In this document: positions 11,901 to 21,766 of the stretch, piece by piece
Layout of the letters: each line of letters begins with the position of its first letter
Position numbering within the stretch: position 1 is the stretch's first letter
NCBI RefSeq assembly: GCF_026151205.1
Contig: NC_087074.1
Coordinates: forward strand, 21,220,424 to 21,284,423
Source: Bolinopsis microptera
Lineage: Eukaryota; Ctenophora; Tentaculata; Lobata; Bolinopsidae
DNA length: 64,000 bases
Direction of reading: 5' to 3'
Translations under genes and position numbers: made by a program
The notes under the pieces: model-generated
Told to the model about the DNA's origin: nothing
What the model saw: the letters and a program-made list of their open reading frames with translations, nothing else
Databases searched by the model: none

Positions 11901-13693
11901 GGCATGCGCATTCCACAATACAAAAAAAGCCACAGTGGATGATGGAAGGTATATTTACACTCGCTTCCTATACCCCCCTATAATACCGGGCCTCTTGCGA
12001 GTTGCGAGAGTGACAAAAAGTGCACAGTTAAAAGAAACCCCTGTGAGAAATCGCATTTCTTGCACAACTGGGTCTAATTATAGAGGTAAATAAGAGGTCC
12101 GGTACATTCAGATACCCGGTATAGATTGGCAAGATTGACGGTACAGAGGTTTTGATCATTGAAATCAATAAAATGATAGTACAGCAGGTAAAATCGGTTC
12201 GATCTTAAATGGTCCTTTTGTGCTTTTCTTTATGTGGAATTTGATAAAGCTGTATTGTAATTAGTTATGAAACTCTAATATTGTGTGGTTAACCTTTTTC
12301 AGGTTCAGCCCTTTCCGCTAAGCTATTCCTAATTACTAAAATATGTCGAGATTTACTGAACTCCAACTTCAAATATTGATGATTTTAGTATTCCCCTATC
12401 TCAAAATCTTCGAAGTTTTTCTGCAAAGCATTTATATCCACGTTTCATGCAATTCGATCACTTTTGGCGGAAAAAAATAATTTTTAAATTTTCAAGACCT
12501 TTTTCTAAGTCTCGAAAAAAATTTTTAAGTGAAAATTTTTTGAAGTTTTTCTAAAAACTACATTCTCCGTGTTTCAAACGATTTCAATCATTTTGAGCCA
12601 ATAAAAAATTTTTCACTTTTTTTGGTGATTAACTAATTGGGTAATTATCCAATTAGCTGATTTGTCCAATGTAAAAATTTTCACACAAAAGTTTTACTCC
12701 TTGATAAGATAAACATTCTAGGTTAATTTGCAGCCTTTTACGACGTTCACAACTAAAGATATTTGGCAAACCAGACAGGTGTACAAAGGTGGTAAAAAGT
12801 GGTAAAAGTGGTGTTTCTGTTGAGATACAAAATTGGCAACAAGTCTAATTATGTTCGTAGGGGTCTTAACTACCATATTCCGTTGAGAAATCCTTGTGAA
12901 CATTCAAATCCAACGGAATGCCACTTTTCCCCTTACTATCAACAAAACAAAAGTCAACAGAACGATGCCAACTCTCACTAAAATATATTTTCTGTTAAAA
13001 TATTAAAATTACCTGGTCTTACTACTCCGCGACAGTAAGCTGTGGAACCTGCTGTACCTCCGACTGCCCAGATCCAGTCTGCATCACGTGATATTGAAGC
13101 TATTCGACCCCAGGGACCACCTGACTTATAAGCAATATAAGCACTCTGCCAGTTATTTGAACTATCTTGAAATCCTGGCAGCTCCCATCCTTCTTCCTCG
13201 ACCGATGAGCATTTCCAGTTAGTATCTGTCACGAATATTGTCTCTCCTTCCTCGTTCTGTAGTGATGCTAATATTCCACGATTACCACCACCTGGGTCAC
13301 TGCCTTTCAATGCTATCACCCTCAATGCTTCTGATGTCTGGAACGCTGTCGGTTGATCCCAGTTTTCAAGGGTACCGTCTTGTTGTTCATGTTGAACTCC
13401 ATCAAGATACACTTCCAAGACATTGTCACAAGTAGCTATCAGAGTCACTTTCCCTATTAAGTGTTATGACTTATGATAATTAATAACTAATAATATTAGT
13501 TGTAATCAAGTAACTAATCTAAACGTGCAGCTAATTTGAGAGTAAATGTTTTTGTTGTGACACCTCCTTGTATTGGATATCACTGTTGTAAAGTAAGAAC
13601 TGTTAACAACTATAATAATAATGGGTACTAACCTTTATTGGCATTGGTAGTCAGTAAGCAGAGAGTCAGTACCAGTAGAAGTATAGATAACAT
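8784..13693 (-). CDS. Secreted lectin-like/sushi protein gene, copy B (3 visible exons)
   Basis: Exons are 13633-13693, 13013-13453 and 8784-8969, all minus strand. Exon 1 encodes a clean signal peptide. Exon 2 (phase 1 in, phase 1 out) encodes a beta-sandwich module with YLDGVQ, TDTNWKC, EEGWELPGF, WGRIASI, DADWIW and AYCRGVV motifs. This is the layout of galactose-binding-like sandwich modules of extracellular invertebrate proteins. Exon 3 is a phase 1-1 sushi/CCP module with cysteines in CTTLDSTWG, IKFTC, SKGTC and PPPQC. Splice sites and phases match and no stop interrupts them, so this copy could be functional. The last intron holds a 3.5-kb foldback element. Further 3' exons, if any, were not found. 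The product is probably secreted or a membrane ectodomain; its ligand is unknown. It lies antisense within the VPS13-like locus. Confidence 0.65.
8978..9040. repeat. Two adjacent perfect hairpins
   Basis: 8978-9000 is an 11+1+11 palindrome (ATGATACATAA arm). 9001-9040 is a 19+2+19 palindrome (arm AGCATTAATAGTGTTAGCT). They overlap the 5' side of the sushi acceptor of copy B. The second hairpin is absent from the equivalent place in copy A. Confidence 0.85.
9436..12938. mobile_element. Foldback (long inverted-repeat) transposon, 3-bp target duplication
   Basis: The ends are TAGTAAGGGGAAAAGTGG and its reverse complement. The two arms remain alignable inward to about 10.8 kb and about 11.3 kb, giving arms of roughly 1.4 kb around a spacer of a few hundred bases. 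Direct TCA repeats flank the ends (9433-9435 and 12939-12941). Copy A of the tandem gene supplies the empty site (CAGTCAACAGAAC), which confirms both insertion and target duplication. No transposase frame is visible, so it is non-autonomous. It sits in the intron between the lectin-like and sushi exons of copy B. Confidence 0.8.
11468..12021. repeat. Direct duplication inside the right arm of the foldback element
   Basis: Two copies of a roughly 275-bp unit (11468-11750 and 11751-12021) begin GCTACATCCAT and end GACAAAAAGT. The left arm has a single counterpart at about 10.37-10.61 kb. Confidence 0.75.
13013..13453 (-). CDS. Lectin-like beta-sandwich exon of copy B
   Basis: A phase 1-1 exon of 441 nt. 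Motifs are VTLIATCDN, YLDGVQ, NWKCSS, GWELPGF, PWGRI, WIW and YCR. The composition and Trp/Gly pattern resemble the galactose-binding-like N-terminal sandwich seen in glycosidases and in many cnidarian or molluscan secreted proteins. The ligand cannot be inferred. Confidence 0.6.
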
Positions 13694-13917
13694 CACATAG
13701 TCGAACTTGTTTACATCGCTTATCTACAGCAGATAAGAATTAAAATTCAAACAACTGATTGGATCAAAGCACAAAAACTTCTTCCAAACTCGATATATTG
13801 GGCCATTTTACTTCCCAGCCGATTATCTAGACCGTTAGATATCTCCAACGAAAGATTAAAACTGAAATTCATTGCACCCCCTCAAAAACCAAAAAAAATT
13901 AACACACTGCCTTGCAG

Positions 13918-14190
13918 GTGGTGTGATCCAGCACTCCAAATCCCTCTCATTCTACGACATAAACCCCTCTACAGACATCTTCTGCGCATTCCAACTAGAC
14001 GGTTTTCCCCCCAGTTCTACAAGCTCCAGTTCCCTTATCTCGGCACTTCAACTTCCCGTAAAACCTTCATGACAAGCGATGAGAAGGATCGGAAGTTGCC
14101 CATACACGTGAGATGTGAGATAGTCAGCAAGTTCTGCTGGAAGATTGTGCTGTATGTGAAGTTTGTGGTGGTTAACCTTACTGTCTTACC
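13918..14190 (+). CDS. VPS13: VPS13-family SHR-BD region exon
   Basis: After a TTGCAG acceptor the frame reads SLSFYDINPSTDIFCAFQLD, then ISALQLPVK. In the adjacent frame it continues DEKDRKLPIHVRCEIVSKFC and WKIVLYVKFVVVNLTVLPS. The last part matches the VPS13 SHR-BD signature, in which a strand of type (I/V)LY...(V/I)N.T.LP follows a basic conserved strand. The frame change at about 14060-14070 is a single-base shift. It fits the homopolymer errors seen elsewhere in the window, although a pseudogene cannot be excluded. The order relative to the WEPLVEP exon (3 kb) is as in VPS13 proteins. Confidence 0.65.
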
Positions 14191-14331
14191 CTCTCGTATT
14201 CTCTCAACAGAAGTAAGCCATTCATGTTTTACCATGCCTTTTGGTTATTCGGTTTATATCATTTAAAGGATGATAAAAGATGCTCTTTTACCATAATATT
14301 GGGTACCATAACCCAATCTCCCTCAGCTCAG

Positions 14332-14462
14332 GAGAGGTTGCAGCATGTCAGTATGAAGCTCACGAGGCTGCGAGAAGTCTTCCATCCCCTTATGTTTGAT
14401 TACAGCAATGAGGACACAGCCTCAACGCTTGAGCATTACGCATTGGCAAGCAGTATCGCAAG
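14332..14462 (+). CDS. VPS13: VPS13-family exon after SHR-BD (HEAARS...PLMFDYSNED)
   Basis: An acceptor CTCAG at 14327-14331 and a GTATCA donor at 14463 frame the exon. One frame reads QYEAHEAARSL and the adjacent frame reads PLMFDYSNEDTAST. Together these give the VPS13 block E.HE.AR...PL.FxY that follows the SHR-BD core. The two parts are again one base out of phase. Confidence 0.6.
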
Positions 14463-15195
14463 GTATCACGACCCTGTTTTTCAGTCTATATCTCATTTGA
14501 TCACTATATCTTTTATTTATTCGCCTTGGCCTTGTATTACAACTAATTAGAAGACTAGGATTTAACGACTTAATTGCCGAATTTGTATACCAATCTGTAT
14601 GTGATAACTATTAATTTTAGTTTTTTTAGTTTAGTTTTTTAACTATTAATTTGTTTTTTTCATTCAAAAACCCCACTTATCCAGGAAACCTCACGGGTGC
14701 TGGTATCGACCTTGCTAAGCCTCGGGGTGGCCTCTCAAGTGTGCCCAGGGGAAGGGGGCCTACAAAGTAAGCACTACTAATTCTGTCTTTTTGGGTTTGA
14801 AGATTTCGCACCTTTAATTTGGGGCCTTCGATTTGCTAGCCCTTAAAATTTAATCTAATGAACAATCTGTTTTTCCCGATAATATCAATTTTGCAAATAA
14901 TCCCTTTACTTCGTTGGCACACCTAAGGCCTCCCAACATTTCTGAGTAAATACTTATTTCCAAAACACGAAGTGATAAAACCATGATGCGGGTGTACCCT
15001 AATTACAGGTTCAGGGGGAGCGGGTTTTTCCCCTCTAACACCCAACAGGGGAGGATAGTACAATACCACAGAGAACCACTCTTCACAAGGGCCCCCTTTT
15101 AACCCCTCAGTGGTACCAAGTAAACAACCAACCTCATGTGAGTCTGATTTTTTGGGGGGTTTATTTTTCCGTTTTTGCCCCCTCCTCCCTCGGCC

Positions 15196-15265
15196 CCCCC
15201 CCCCCCCCCCCCTCCCCCCCCCCCCCCCCCCCCTCCCCCCCCTCCCCATTGGTCACCCGGGGCCC

Positions 15266-15318
<53 letters not shown>
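15196..15318. repeat. Poly-C low-complexity tract
   Basis: Nearly uninterrupted C with a few T/G interruptions. It generates poly-proline frames in all three plus frames and so is not evidence of coding. Confidence 0.85.
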
Positions 15319-17737
15319 TTTCAAATATCATTAGGGGAGTTTGGTTTTAAGGGGTAGGAAGTTAAAAAGAATGGCCATAAGGGTAAATTAAACAATTTTG
15401 AAACTTTTTTTTTTTTTAATGATAACAATTTTTCTTGATTGAAACGTAGGGGGGAGAATTTATCTTCATTGGTTAAGTTAAAGATGCACGAATCCCAAAA
15501 AATTACTGACGAAAAATATGAATAAAAGATCGCAAGAGGTCTTCTCCCTTTAAAGGGTGAACTATGTAGACGCTCCTTCTGGAATCAAGGATAAAAAAGT
15601 CCCGGCGCGGTATGGATACTGCAGAAATTTAGAGCACTGATACTCACCATTTGCTTCGCGTTTTGTCAAGTCTTTTCGTTAAAGAGTTATTTGGCCAGTG
15701 CCATGACAAGGCCATGACTTTGCCTTTCCCAATGACCATTGTCTTTTCGACAAAAACAATGATGGGTTTAAAAAACGGGGTCTAGGATGGGGGAGAAGTC
15801 TATGAAAAAGGTCATAAGAGCGCAACGTAGCTTTCCCCGTTTCTTTCTTAAAGATCCTGGTCGGCTCTCAGATCTGAGCTATGGCCCCAAAATGATGACT
15901 AGGATATGAGTTCATGTGTTGCGCGAAAGCTGCGCTGAATTGGCCTTTAACACCACCCCTACTGTCGTTACCCATCCTATGACTTTAGGGCGGACCTTTC
16001 CCCAAAGAATGGATCTGGCAAGTCGAAAAACAAGTACCGCATGTAACATAAAGCCTTTTTCGTGCTTACACTGAACAAAATTTGTTACAGCCCCCCTCTG
16101 GCATAAGACGGGGGCTAAATCACAAAAATTAACAGGGATCGGATTGAACGGGAAAAAAAACATAAATTTGCAGAGATCGTTGGCTAAGATTATATTTCGT
16201 AAAAGAAAGGAAAAAGGTTTGGGTAAGACGGAAGTTCAACAAGCCTAAACTTCGACTATGTCGAATAGAGTACGGTCCGGCTTTAGTTCGACACGTCAGA
16301 AGTTCGTGTCGAGAGTACTGTCGAACTTAGTAGTGAATCATTTGCCCAGGACCACTGACCATACAAATGCAATTCATAGCCATGACCCGTTATCTCTCAA
16401 CAACAATGAATTTTTAAAATATTTGGGAAGCCCGGGGCCATAGGATTGCAACAGGATCTCCAAGTTTATAATATAATGGCCACACTTTGGCACACCATTG
16501 TTTAGAGTGCCGCCAACGGAACTTTCCCAATCGTTACCCGAGTTACTTTATCTGAGAGCCAACCAGAATCCTCATATTAGGAAAACCTACCTCATAACGA
16601 GGATCGGTTGGCTCTCAAAAATCGCGGCAAAAGCTGTGAGCTATTGCTCCGGAAAAAAAAAAAAAACCACCACCCCCTGGGGGGCCCTCTGTGAGTACCG
16701 TTACGTGTGTCAGGCCTATATACTCACACAAGTTCTAAACATGAGTATGGACCAGAGGGTGTAAAGATAGTGAGCCACAGGAAACACACCTCTACTATTA
16801 ACTTAAACTTAACGTACAAAATAATGGTGGGACCCCCTTTTTTTTTTGCCCTGCATAAAAAAATTTCCCTCTTAAAACCCCAAAGAAAAAAAAAAAATCC
16901 CCCATTCCCCCTTTTTTTAATGTTCAGGTCTCACTTCTTTATGAATAATTTTTACTTAGTTGAAATTATTTTTGATTTTCCTATAAGTAAATAAAACAAA
17001 ATTTGGGGCCGGGGGGGGGGGTTAAACTTTTTAATATATTCCCATTTTTCCACGAACAAACCCCCTCGAAATAGTAAAAAGTCACCAAGCCTTTAAGCCA
17101 GGGACAAAAACTTTTTTTCTTGTGCGAGTAACCCCTTATATCCCCAAGAATATCCTGTTTAAAATTAAACATTTGACTCTTTACAATTGGTCCCTAAATT
17201 TTATACTTTTGTCCCCCCCCAATTTCTAGCCCACAATCCACCAGGGCTGGGAATCCTCAACGGGACCCCAGACAAAGACCGGGTCACTGAGGCTGCTCCA
17301 AACTCTATCACCCCTTTCTCCTGCCTGTAACGATTAGATCGGTCGGTCATTTTTTAAGATTTTTGCTTAAATTTTTAAAAAAAATTAACTATTCCTGTTT
17401 TGTGGTATAATCTTAGTTACCACAGTTACCACGTTACCACTAGTTAACTTTTTTCCCAAATAGTTACCACTTTTTACCACTCACCCCCCTCGCTACTATC
17501 AATATTTTCCTGAGTGGAAATGTGAGGGGGGGTGGTTTCTTTATAAAAAACCCACAAAGCAGTGTTGTATCTATGAGGGGGCCCGGAGGGGGGAAGATAT
17601 TCCTCCAGTGCCTGGGTGTTCCGCGGAGCTCTTATCAGGTCGTTTTTCTCCGACTTCAATGATCTCCCTACCCCTTACCGGTAAGGGAAAATTTTTTAAA
17701 AAATTTTTTAAAAGGAAATTGGTTTAAAAAAGTTTTG

Positions 17738-17739
<2 letters not shown>

Positions 17740-17789
<50 letters not shown>
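17740..17789. repeat. Poly-A tract of about 50 bases
   Basis: A single uninterrupted A-run. It might be a retroposon tail on the plus strand, but the flanks are too poor to test this. Confidence 0.7.
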
Positions 17790-17792
<3 letters not shown>

Positions 17793-20700
17793 GGGGAAAT
17801 GGGAAAAGAAAAAGGGGGTGAATTTTCCCCTTTAAAACCGGTATTTTTTTTTAAAAAATTTAAATGACGGGGGAGCCAAAGGGGGGTAAAACCCCCCCCC
17901 CCCCCCCCCCCCAAAAAAATTTCAAAATTTACCGATTTTCCCCCAAAAGGGGGGCCCCGTAGGGGGGAACCCCCCCCCCCCCGGGGAAAAAGAGAAAAAA
18001 AAGCCAAAAACCCCCACAACCCACGCCAAGGGGGCATGCTTTTAACATCAACCCGACTCCCTTAACTTTTGGGGAAGGCGGGCCCAAACCAGACCAATTA
18101 GGAAAAGGGAGCTTAATGGATGATGTGGGGGCCCCCGAGGAAAGGGGGCCAAAAAGGGGTTGGGGTTTGGGGGGGAAAAGGACAACCGAAGCGCCCCATG
18201 AAAAAACCCCAACCAAAAGAAATCTTACTAACCCCCGCAAAACCCCCTCCTTATTCCCAACGCCCACCGGGGGGGACCTCTATGACCCCCTTTAGGGGGC
18301 CCACAGGGACAAATTACCCAGGGGGCAAAAACAAGGAACCCTTAAAAGGGGGAGACCAAACCCTTTTCCAAAACCCCCCCAAAATTAGGGGGTTAGGCTT
18401 TTAATCAACCCCCTCCGGGAAATTTTTTTTTGGGGGGGGGCGTCTTTTTACCAGCCGGGGGGCGGGCTACGGGTTTTACTCTGGAATCCAGTTAAAAGGA
18501 GGGGGGACGGTTTTTTCACCCGGTAAGAGGGTGGAAACCAAAATTTAGGTGCAGGGAGTTAACTGGGGGTTATGGGCCCGAGGTCCAGGCCTTTTTCCCC
18601 AAAACCCTCCCCCCACATCTTTCTTCAAAAAAACCAAAATTTTTTTAAAGGCTGGGGGAAAAAAAAAAACGCCCAAAAGTTGGGTCCCGAAGCGGAGAAA
18701 TGGGACGAAATTTGGGGGGTACAACCCCAGTTTAAGTAAGTTATTAGAAAGGTTAATTCACACTCTAGTTTTGAGGCCCTAAGGCTCCCAAAAAGGTGGT
18801 TTTTCAACTCTGGTTTTTTTAACTCAAGTCCAACCATAAAATTTAAGAGACTGTCTTGGGAAACCCCTAGGGGAAATACAGGGGGGGGCCCCTTGGGCAA
18901 AAAAATAGGCTTACCGAAATCAGGTTTGAACTTTACCCCACGATTTTTACTTTTCCCAAATTTTTTTGTTTTTTAAATTCCCAAAATAATAAAAAAAAAC
19001 TTTTTCCCCCCCAGGTATGGGAGGGGTTTTTAAAATCCGTGGTTAGTGGGGGATTAGGCAGGAAAGGTTCCCCCCAAAGTCGGTCCCCGTTTAAAAATTT
19101 TTAACTCCCCCATTTTTTAAGTGAGGGAAAGATGTTTAGAGCCGACAAGGGAAACTTAGACCCAGGAGGGGGACTTTTTCTTTTTTTTTTTTGGGCCTTT
19201 TTCCCTTTTCTTCCTTTTTTTTTAAACCTTTTTTCCTTTTTTTTTTTTTTTTTTAAAATTTTTTTTAAAAACATTTTAAAAGAAACCAAAATTTTTTTTT
19301 TTAAAATTCAAATGAATCGGGGGTGGAGGGGTTAAAAATGGGTAGGGGGTTCCAGCATTCCCCTTTGGGAAAACAAGCGGGGGGGGGTACCATAAAAGGT
19401 CCTTAAAAGTTCAAACAGGGGTTTTTGTTTTTCCCAGGGACTTTCTTTTCCGGCCTCTTTTTTCCGTTTTATTTTTTTTACCCCAAATTTTTCCCCCCTT
19501 TTTTTTTTCAATTTTTTTTAAAAAACAATAAAAGGAAGAAACAAAATTTTTTCTTCCTAAGAGTTAAAAAAAGGGCCCGATGGCAGGGGAAAATTTGGAA
19601 TTTCCCAAAAACCCGCAAACCCTCTATTGTGGAAATAACCGCAAAATACGGGGAACGGCATTTGGTTTGGGGGAAAAGCCCCAAAACCGGGGGGCCGTCC
19701 GACTTTCAAAAGGAACTTTAAAAGGGTTTTTAAGGAATTTGTTAGATTTAGGGGAATCTTAACCCCAAAAAAATTTTGGGAAAAAAAGGTTACAATTTTA
19801 TACCGACCCGGGGTTTTTTTTTTAAAAGGTTGACCGTCCCCTCAATGAAATCCGGAAAATCCCCGATGCAGGACAAGATTTCTTTATCTGGAAACTGCCC
19901 TTTTTTGGGGAAACTTTCTTTTGGGGAAAGGGGCCAAAAACCGTTTGGGCGTTTTTTTTTAAAAAAAGGAAATTTAGGGTTTTAAATTTGTTTGTTAAGC
20001 ATTTAAAAATGTTTCGAATAAAGGTTTCCACGAACAACCGGTTTTAATTTTTTTCAAAAAACTTTTAAACCATTTCTATTTAAAATTTTTAAAAAACTCC
20101 TGGTTTCTTCAGAATTAAATTATTTTGGGGCATCCCGTTAAAAAAATTAAGAATCTTTAAATTGCTGGCAAACCGATTTTTTAAAAAATTTTAAATTTTT
20201 TCTTAAATTGAATTTTTAAATTTAAAAAATTTTGGGTAAATTTTTTTTTGAAAAACAACCCCCCCGTTTTTTTTGTTTGACCAAACGGAGCTTATTTAAA
20301 AGACCTTTTATCATTGGGACAAAAAGTTTAATTAAATTTTTTAAATAAATTTTGGTTTTTTTTGAATTTTTTAAATTGAAAAATTTTTTAAATTTGAGGG
20401 GGGACTATAATTTAAAAACCACCCCTTTAATTAAATTCAATAAATTAATAATTTTTATTTTTTAATTTTTGGTAGGTTGATTTTTTAAAAACCTTTTTTC
20501 CCCTTGTTTTTGACTGAATTTTTATTTTATACCCAAAATTTTTTTATAGCTAAATTTTTAATTGTAAAAATCAAATTTTTTAAAAACCAAATTTAAATAA
20601 AATTTTAAAAAATAAATTTGAGCTTTACTTATTTAAAAATTTTTTGGTTTTTATTGTAAAGGGTTTTTATGTTTTTCTAAAAAATAAAATATTTTTTTAT

Positions 20701-21535
20701 TTTTATTTTAGGGTGTAATAAAAAATTTTTGAAAATTAAAAACGAATTATTTTCTTTTTCTTAATATAATAATTTCCAAATTTTGTCCATTTTAAAAAAA
20801 ACTAAGCTTTTATCTTAAATTTTTTAAATTTTTCAATTTATAAAAAAAATTAAATTTTTTATCATACAATGGAAATTTAAAATACGATTAAAGGCCCTTT
20901 ATTAAATTTCTACAAAGTTGGGGGGTTTTTGTAAAAAAAATATTTTTTAAAAAAGGGGGGAAACCTTTTTAAAATTAAAGAACAGGAAAAAACCTGTTCT
21001 TCAAAACAAACCTACCTTTTTTTATCAAAAAAAAATTTTTTTCCCGGGTTTTTTTTTTGGTTTTAAAAGTTTAAGGGGAAAATTGGGCTGTTTACAGGAT
21101 AAAGGGGGGCCAAGAAACGCAAAAAAAACGGTCCATTTTTCGTTTTCAGTCATAACTTCTTTTTTCCCTAACGAACCGTTTGGTTTTAAAATTTTTTACC
21201 TAAAAAGGGGAAAAGGGTTTAAGAAAAGGTCAAGGGGATTCTTTTTTTTTGGGCCTTTATCAAATTTTTAACTTTGGAAACTTAAGGGGGGGCCTGTAAA
21301 AATCAACAAGTTTTGCCCAATTTCCCGGAAAAATGGTCCTTTTTAAAGAACTTTTAGTTTTCAAGGTACTTTGCCTCTCCAACACAAAAAAGTTTCATTT
21401 CATTTAAAAACGTTTTTAAAAATTTTTTAAAAACAATTTAATTTTTTTTTTTTGGGGGTGCTTTTCAAATTTAAAAAATTTTTCAAAAGGGGGGTTTATC
21501 GTTGTGAAAAATGTTACTTACCTTAGTAATGTCAG

Positions 21536-21766
21536 GTTGCTGGCATAATAACACCGGTAACATAGGAGACTTTAACAGAATTGGACAGAAAAACCTGATC
21601 AACAAAGACGATTGTATAAGTTGGTGTAATGAAGAGGAACTTTGTCTAGCAGTACTTATAAGCCCAGCTCATTGGACCAGGAGGCAGTGTTATAGATTAA
21701 AGTACACGGACATTGGTTCCCGGTCGGGCTGGTTTACAGCTTATAAGTCATGTTTTGGGACCAAAG
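21536..21766 (+). CDS. PAN/apple-like exon of the GPCR gene
   Basis: A phase 1-1 exon with an ATGTCAG acceptor and a GTAAGA donor. It encodes a Cys-rich module beginning GCWHNNTGNIG, with DDCISWCNEEELC, CYRL and YKSC. The spacing resembles PAN/apple modules, which bind proteins or sugars. Its membership of the GPCR gene is inferred from strand, phase and order across a 3.4-kb intron. Confidence 0.55.

Larger units (their letters stand above)
14700..21480. other. Low-quality homopolymer-rich block, no readable genes
   Basis: Long mononucleotide runs and distorted composition extend over nearly 7 kb, e.g. C-runs at 15197-15318, A-run at 17740-17789, T-rich 19.1-20.9 kb. The 3' end of the VPS13-like gene and the 5' exons of the GPCR gene would be expected here but cannot be read. 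Open frames are poly-proline, lysine-rich or phenylalanine-rich and I consider them spurious. Confidence 0.6.

Noticed and set aside
15110-15357. Poly-proline open frames in all three plus frames
   Set aside because: A C-run is open in every frame; not coding evidence.
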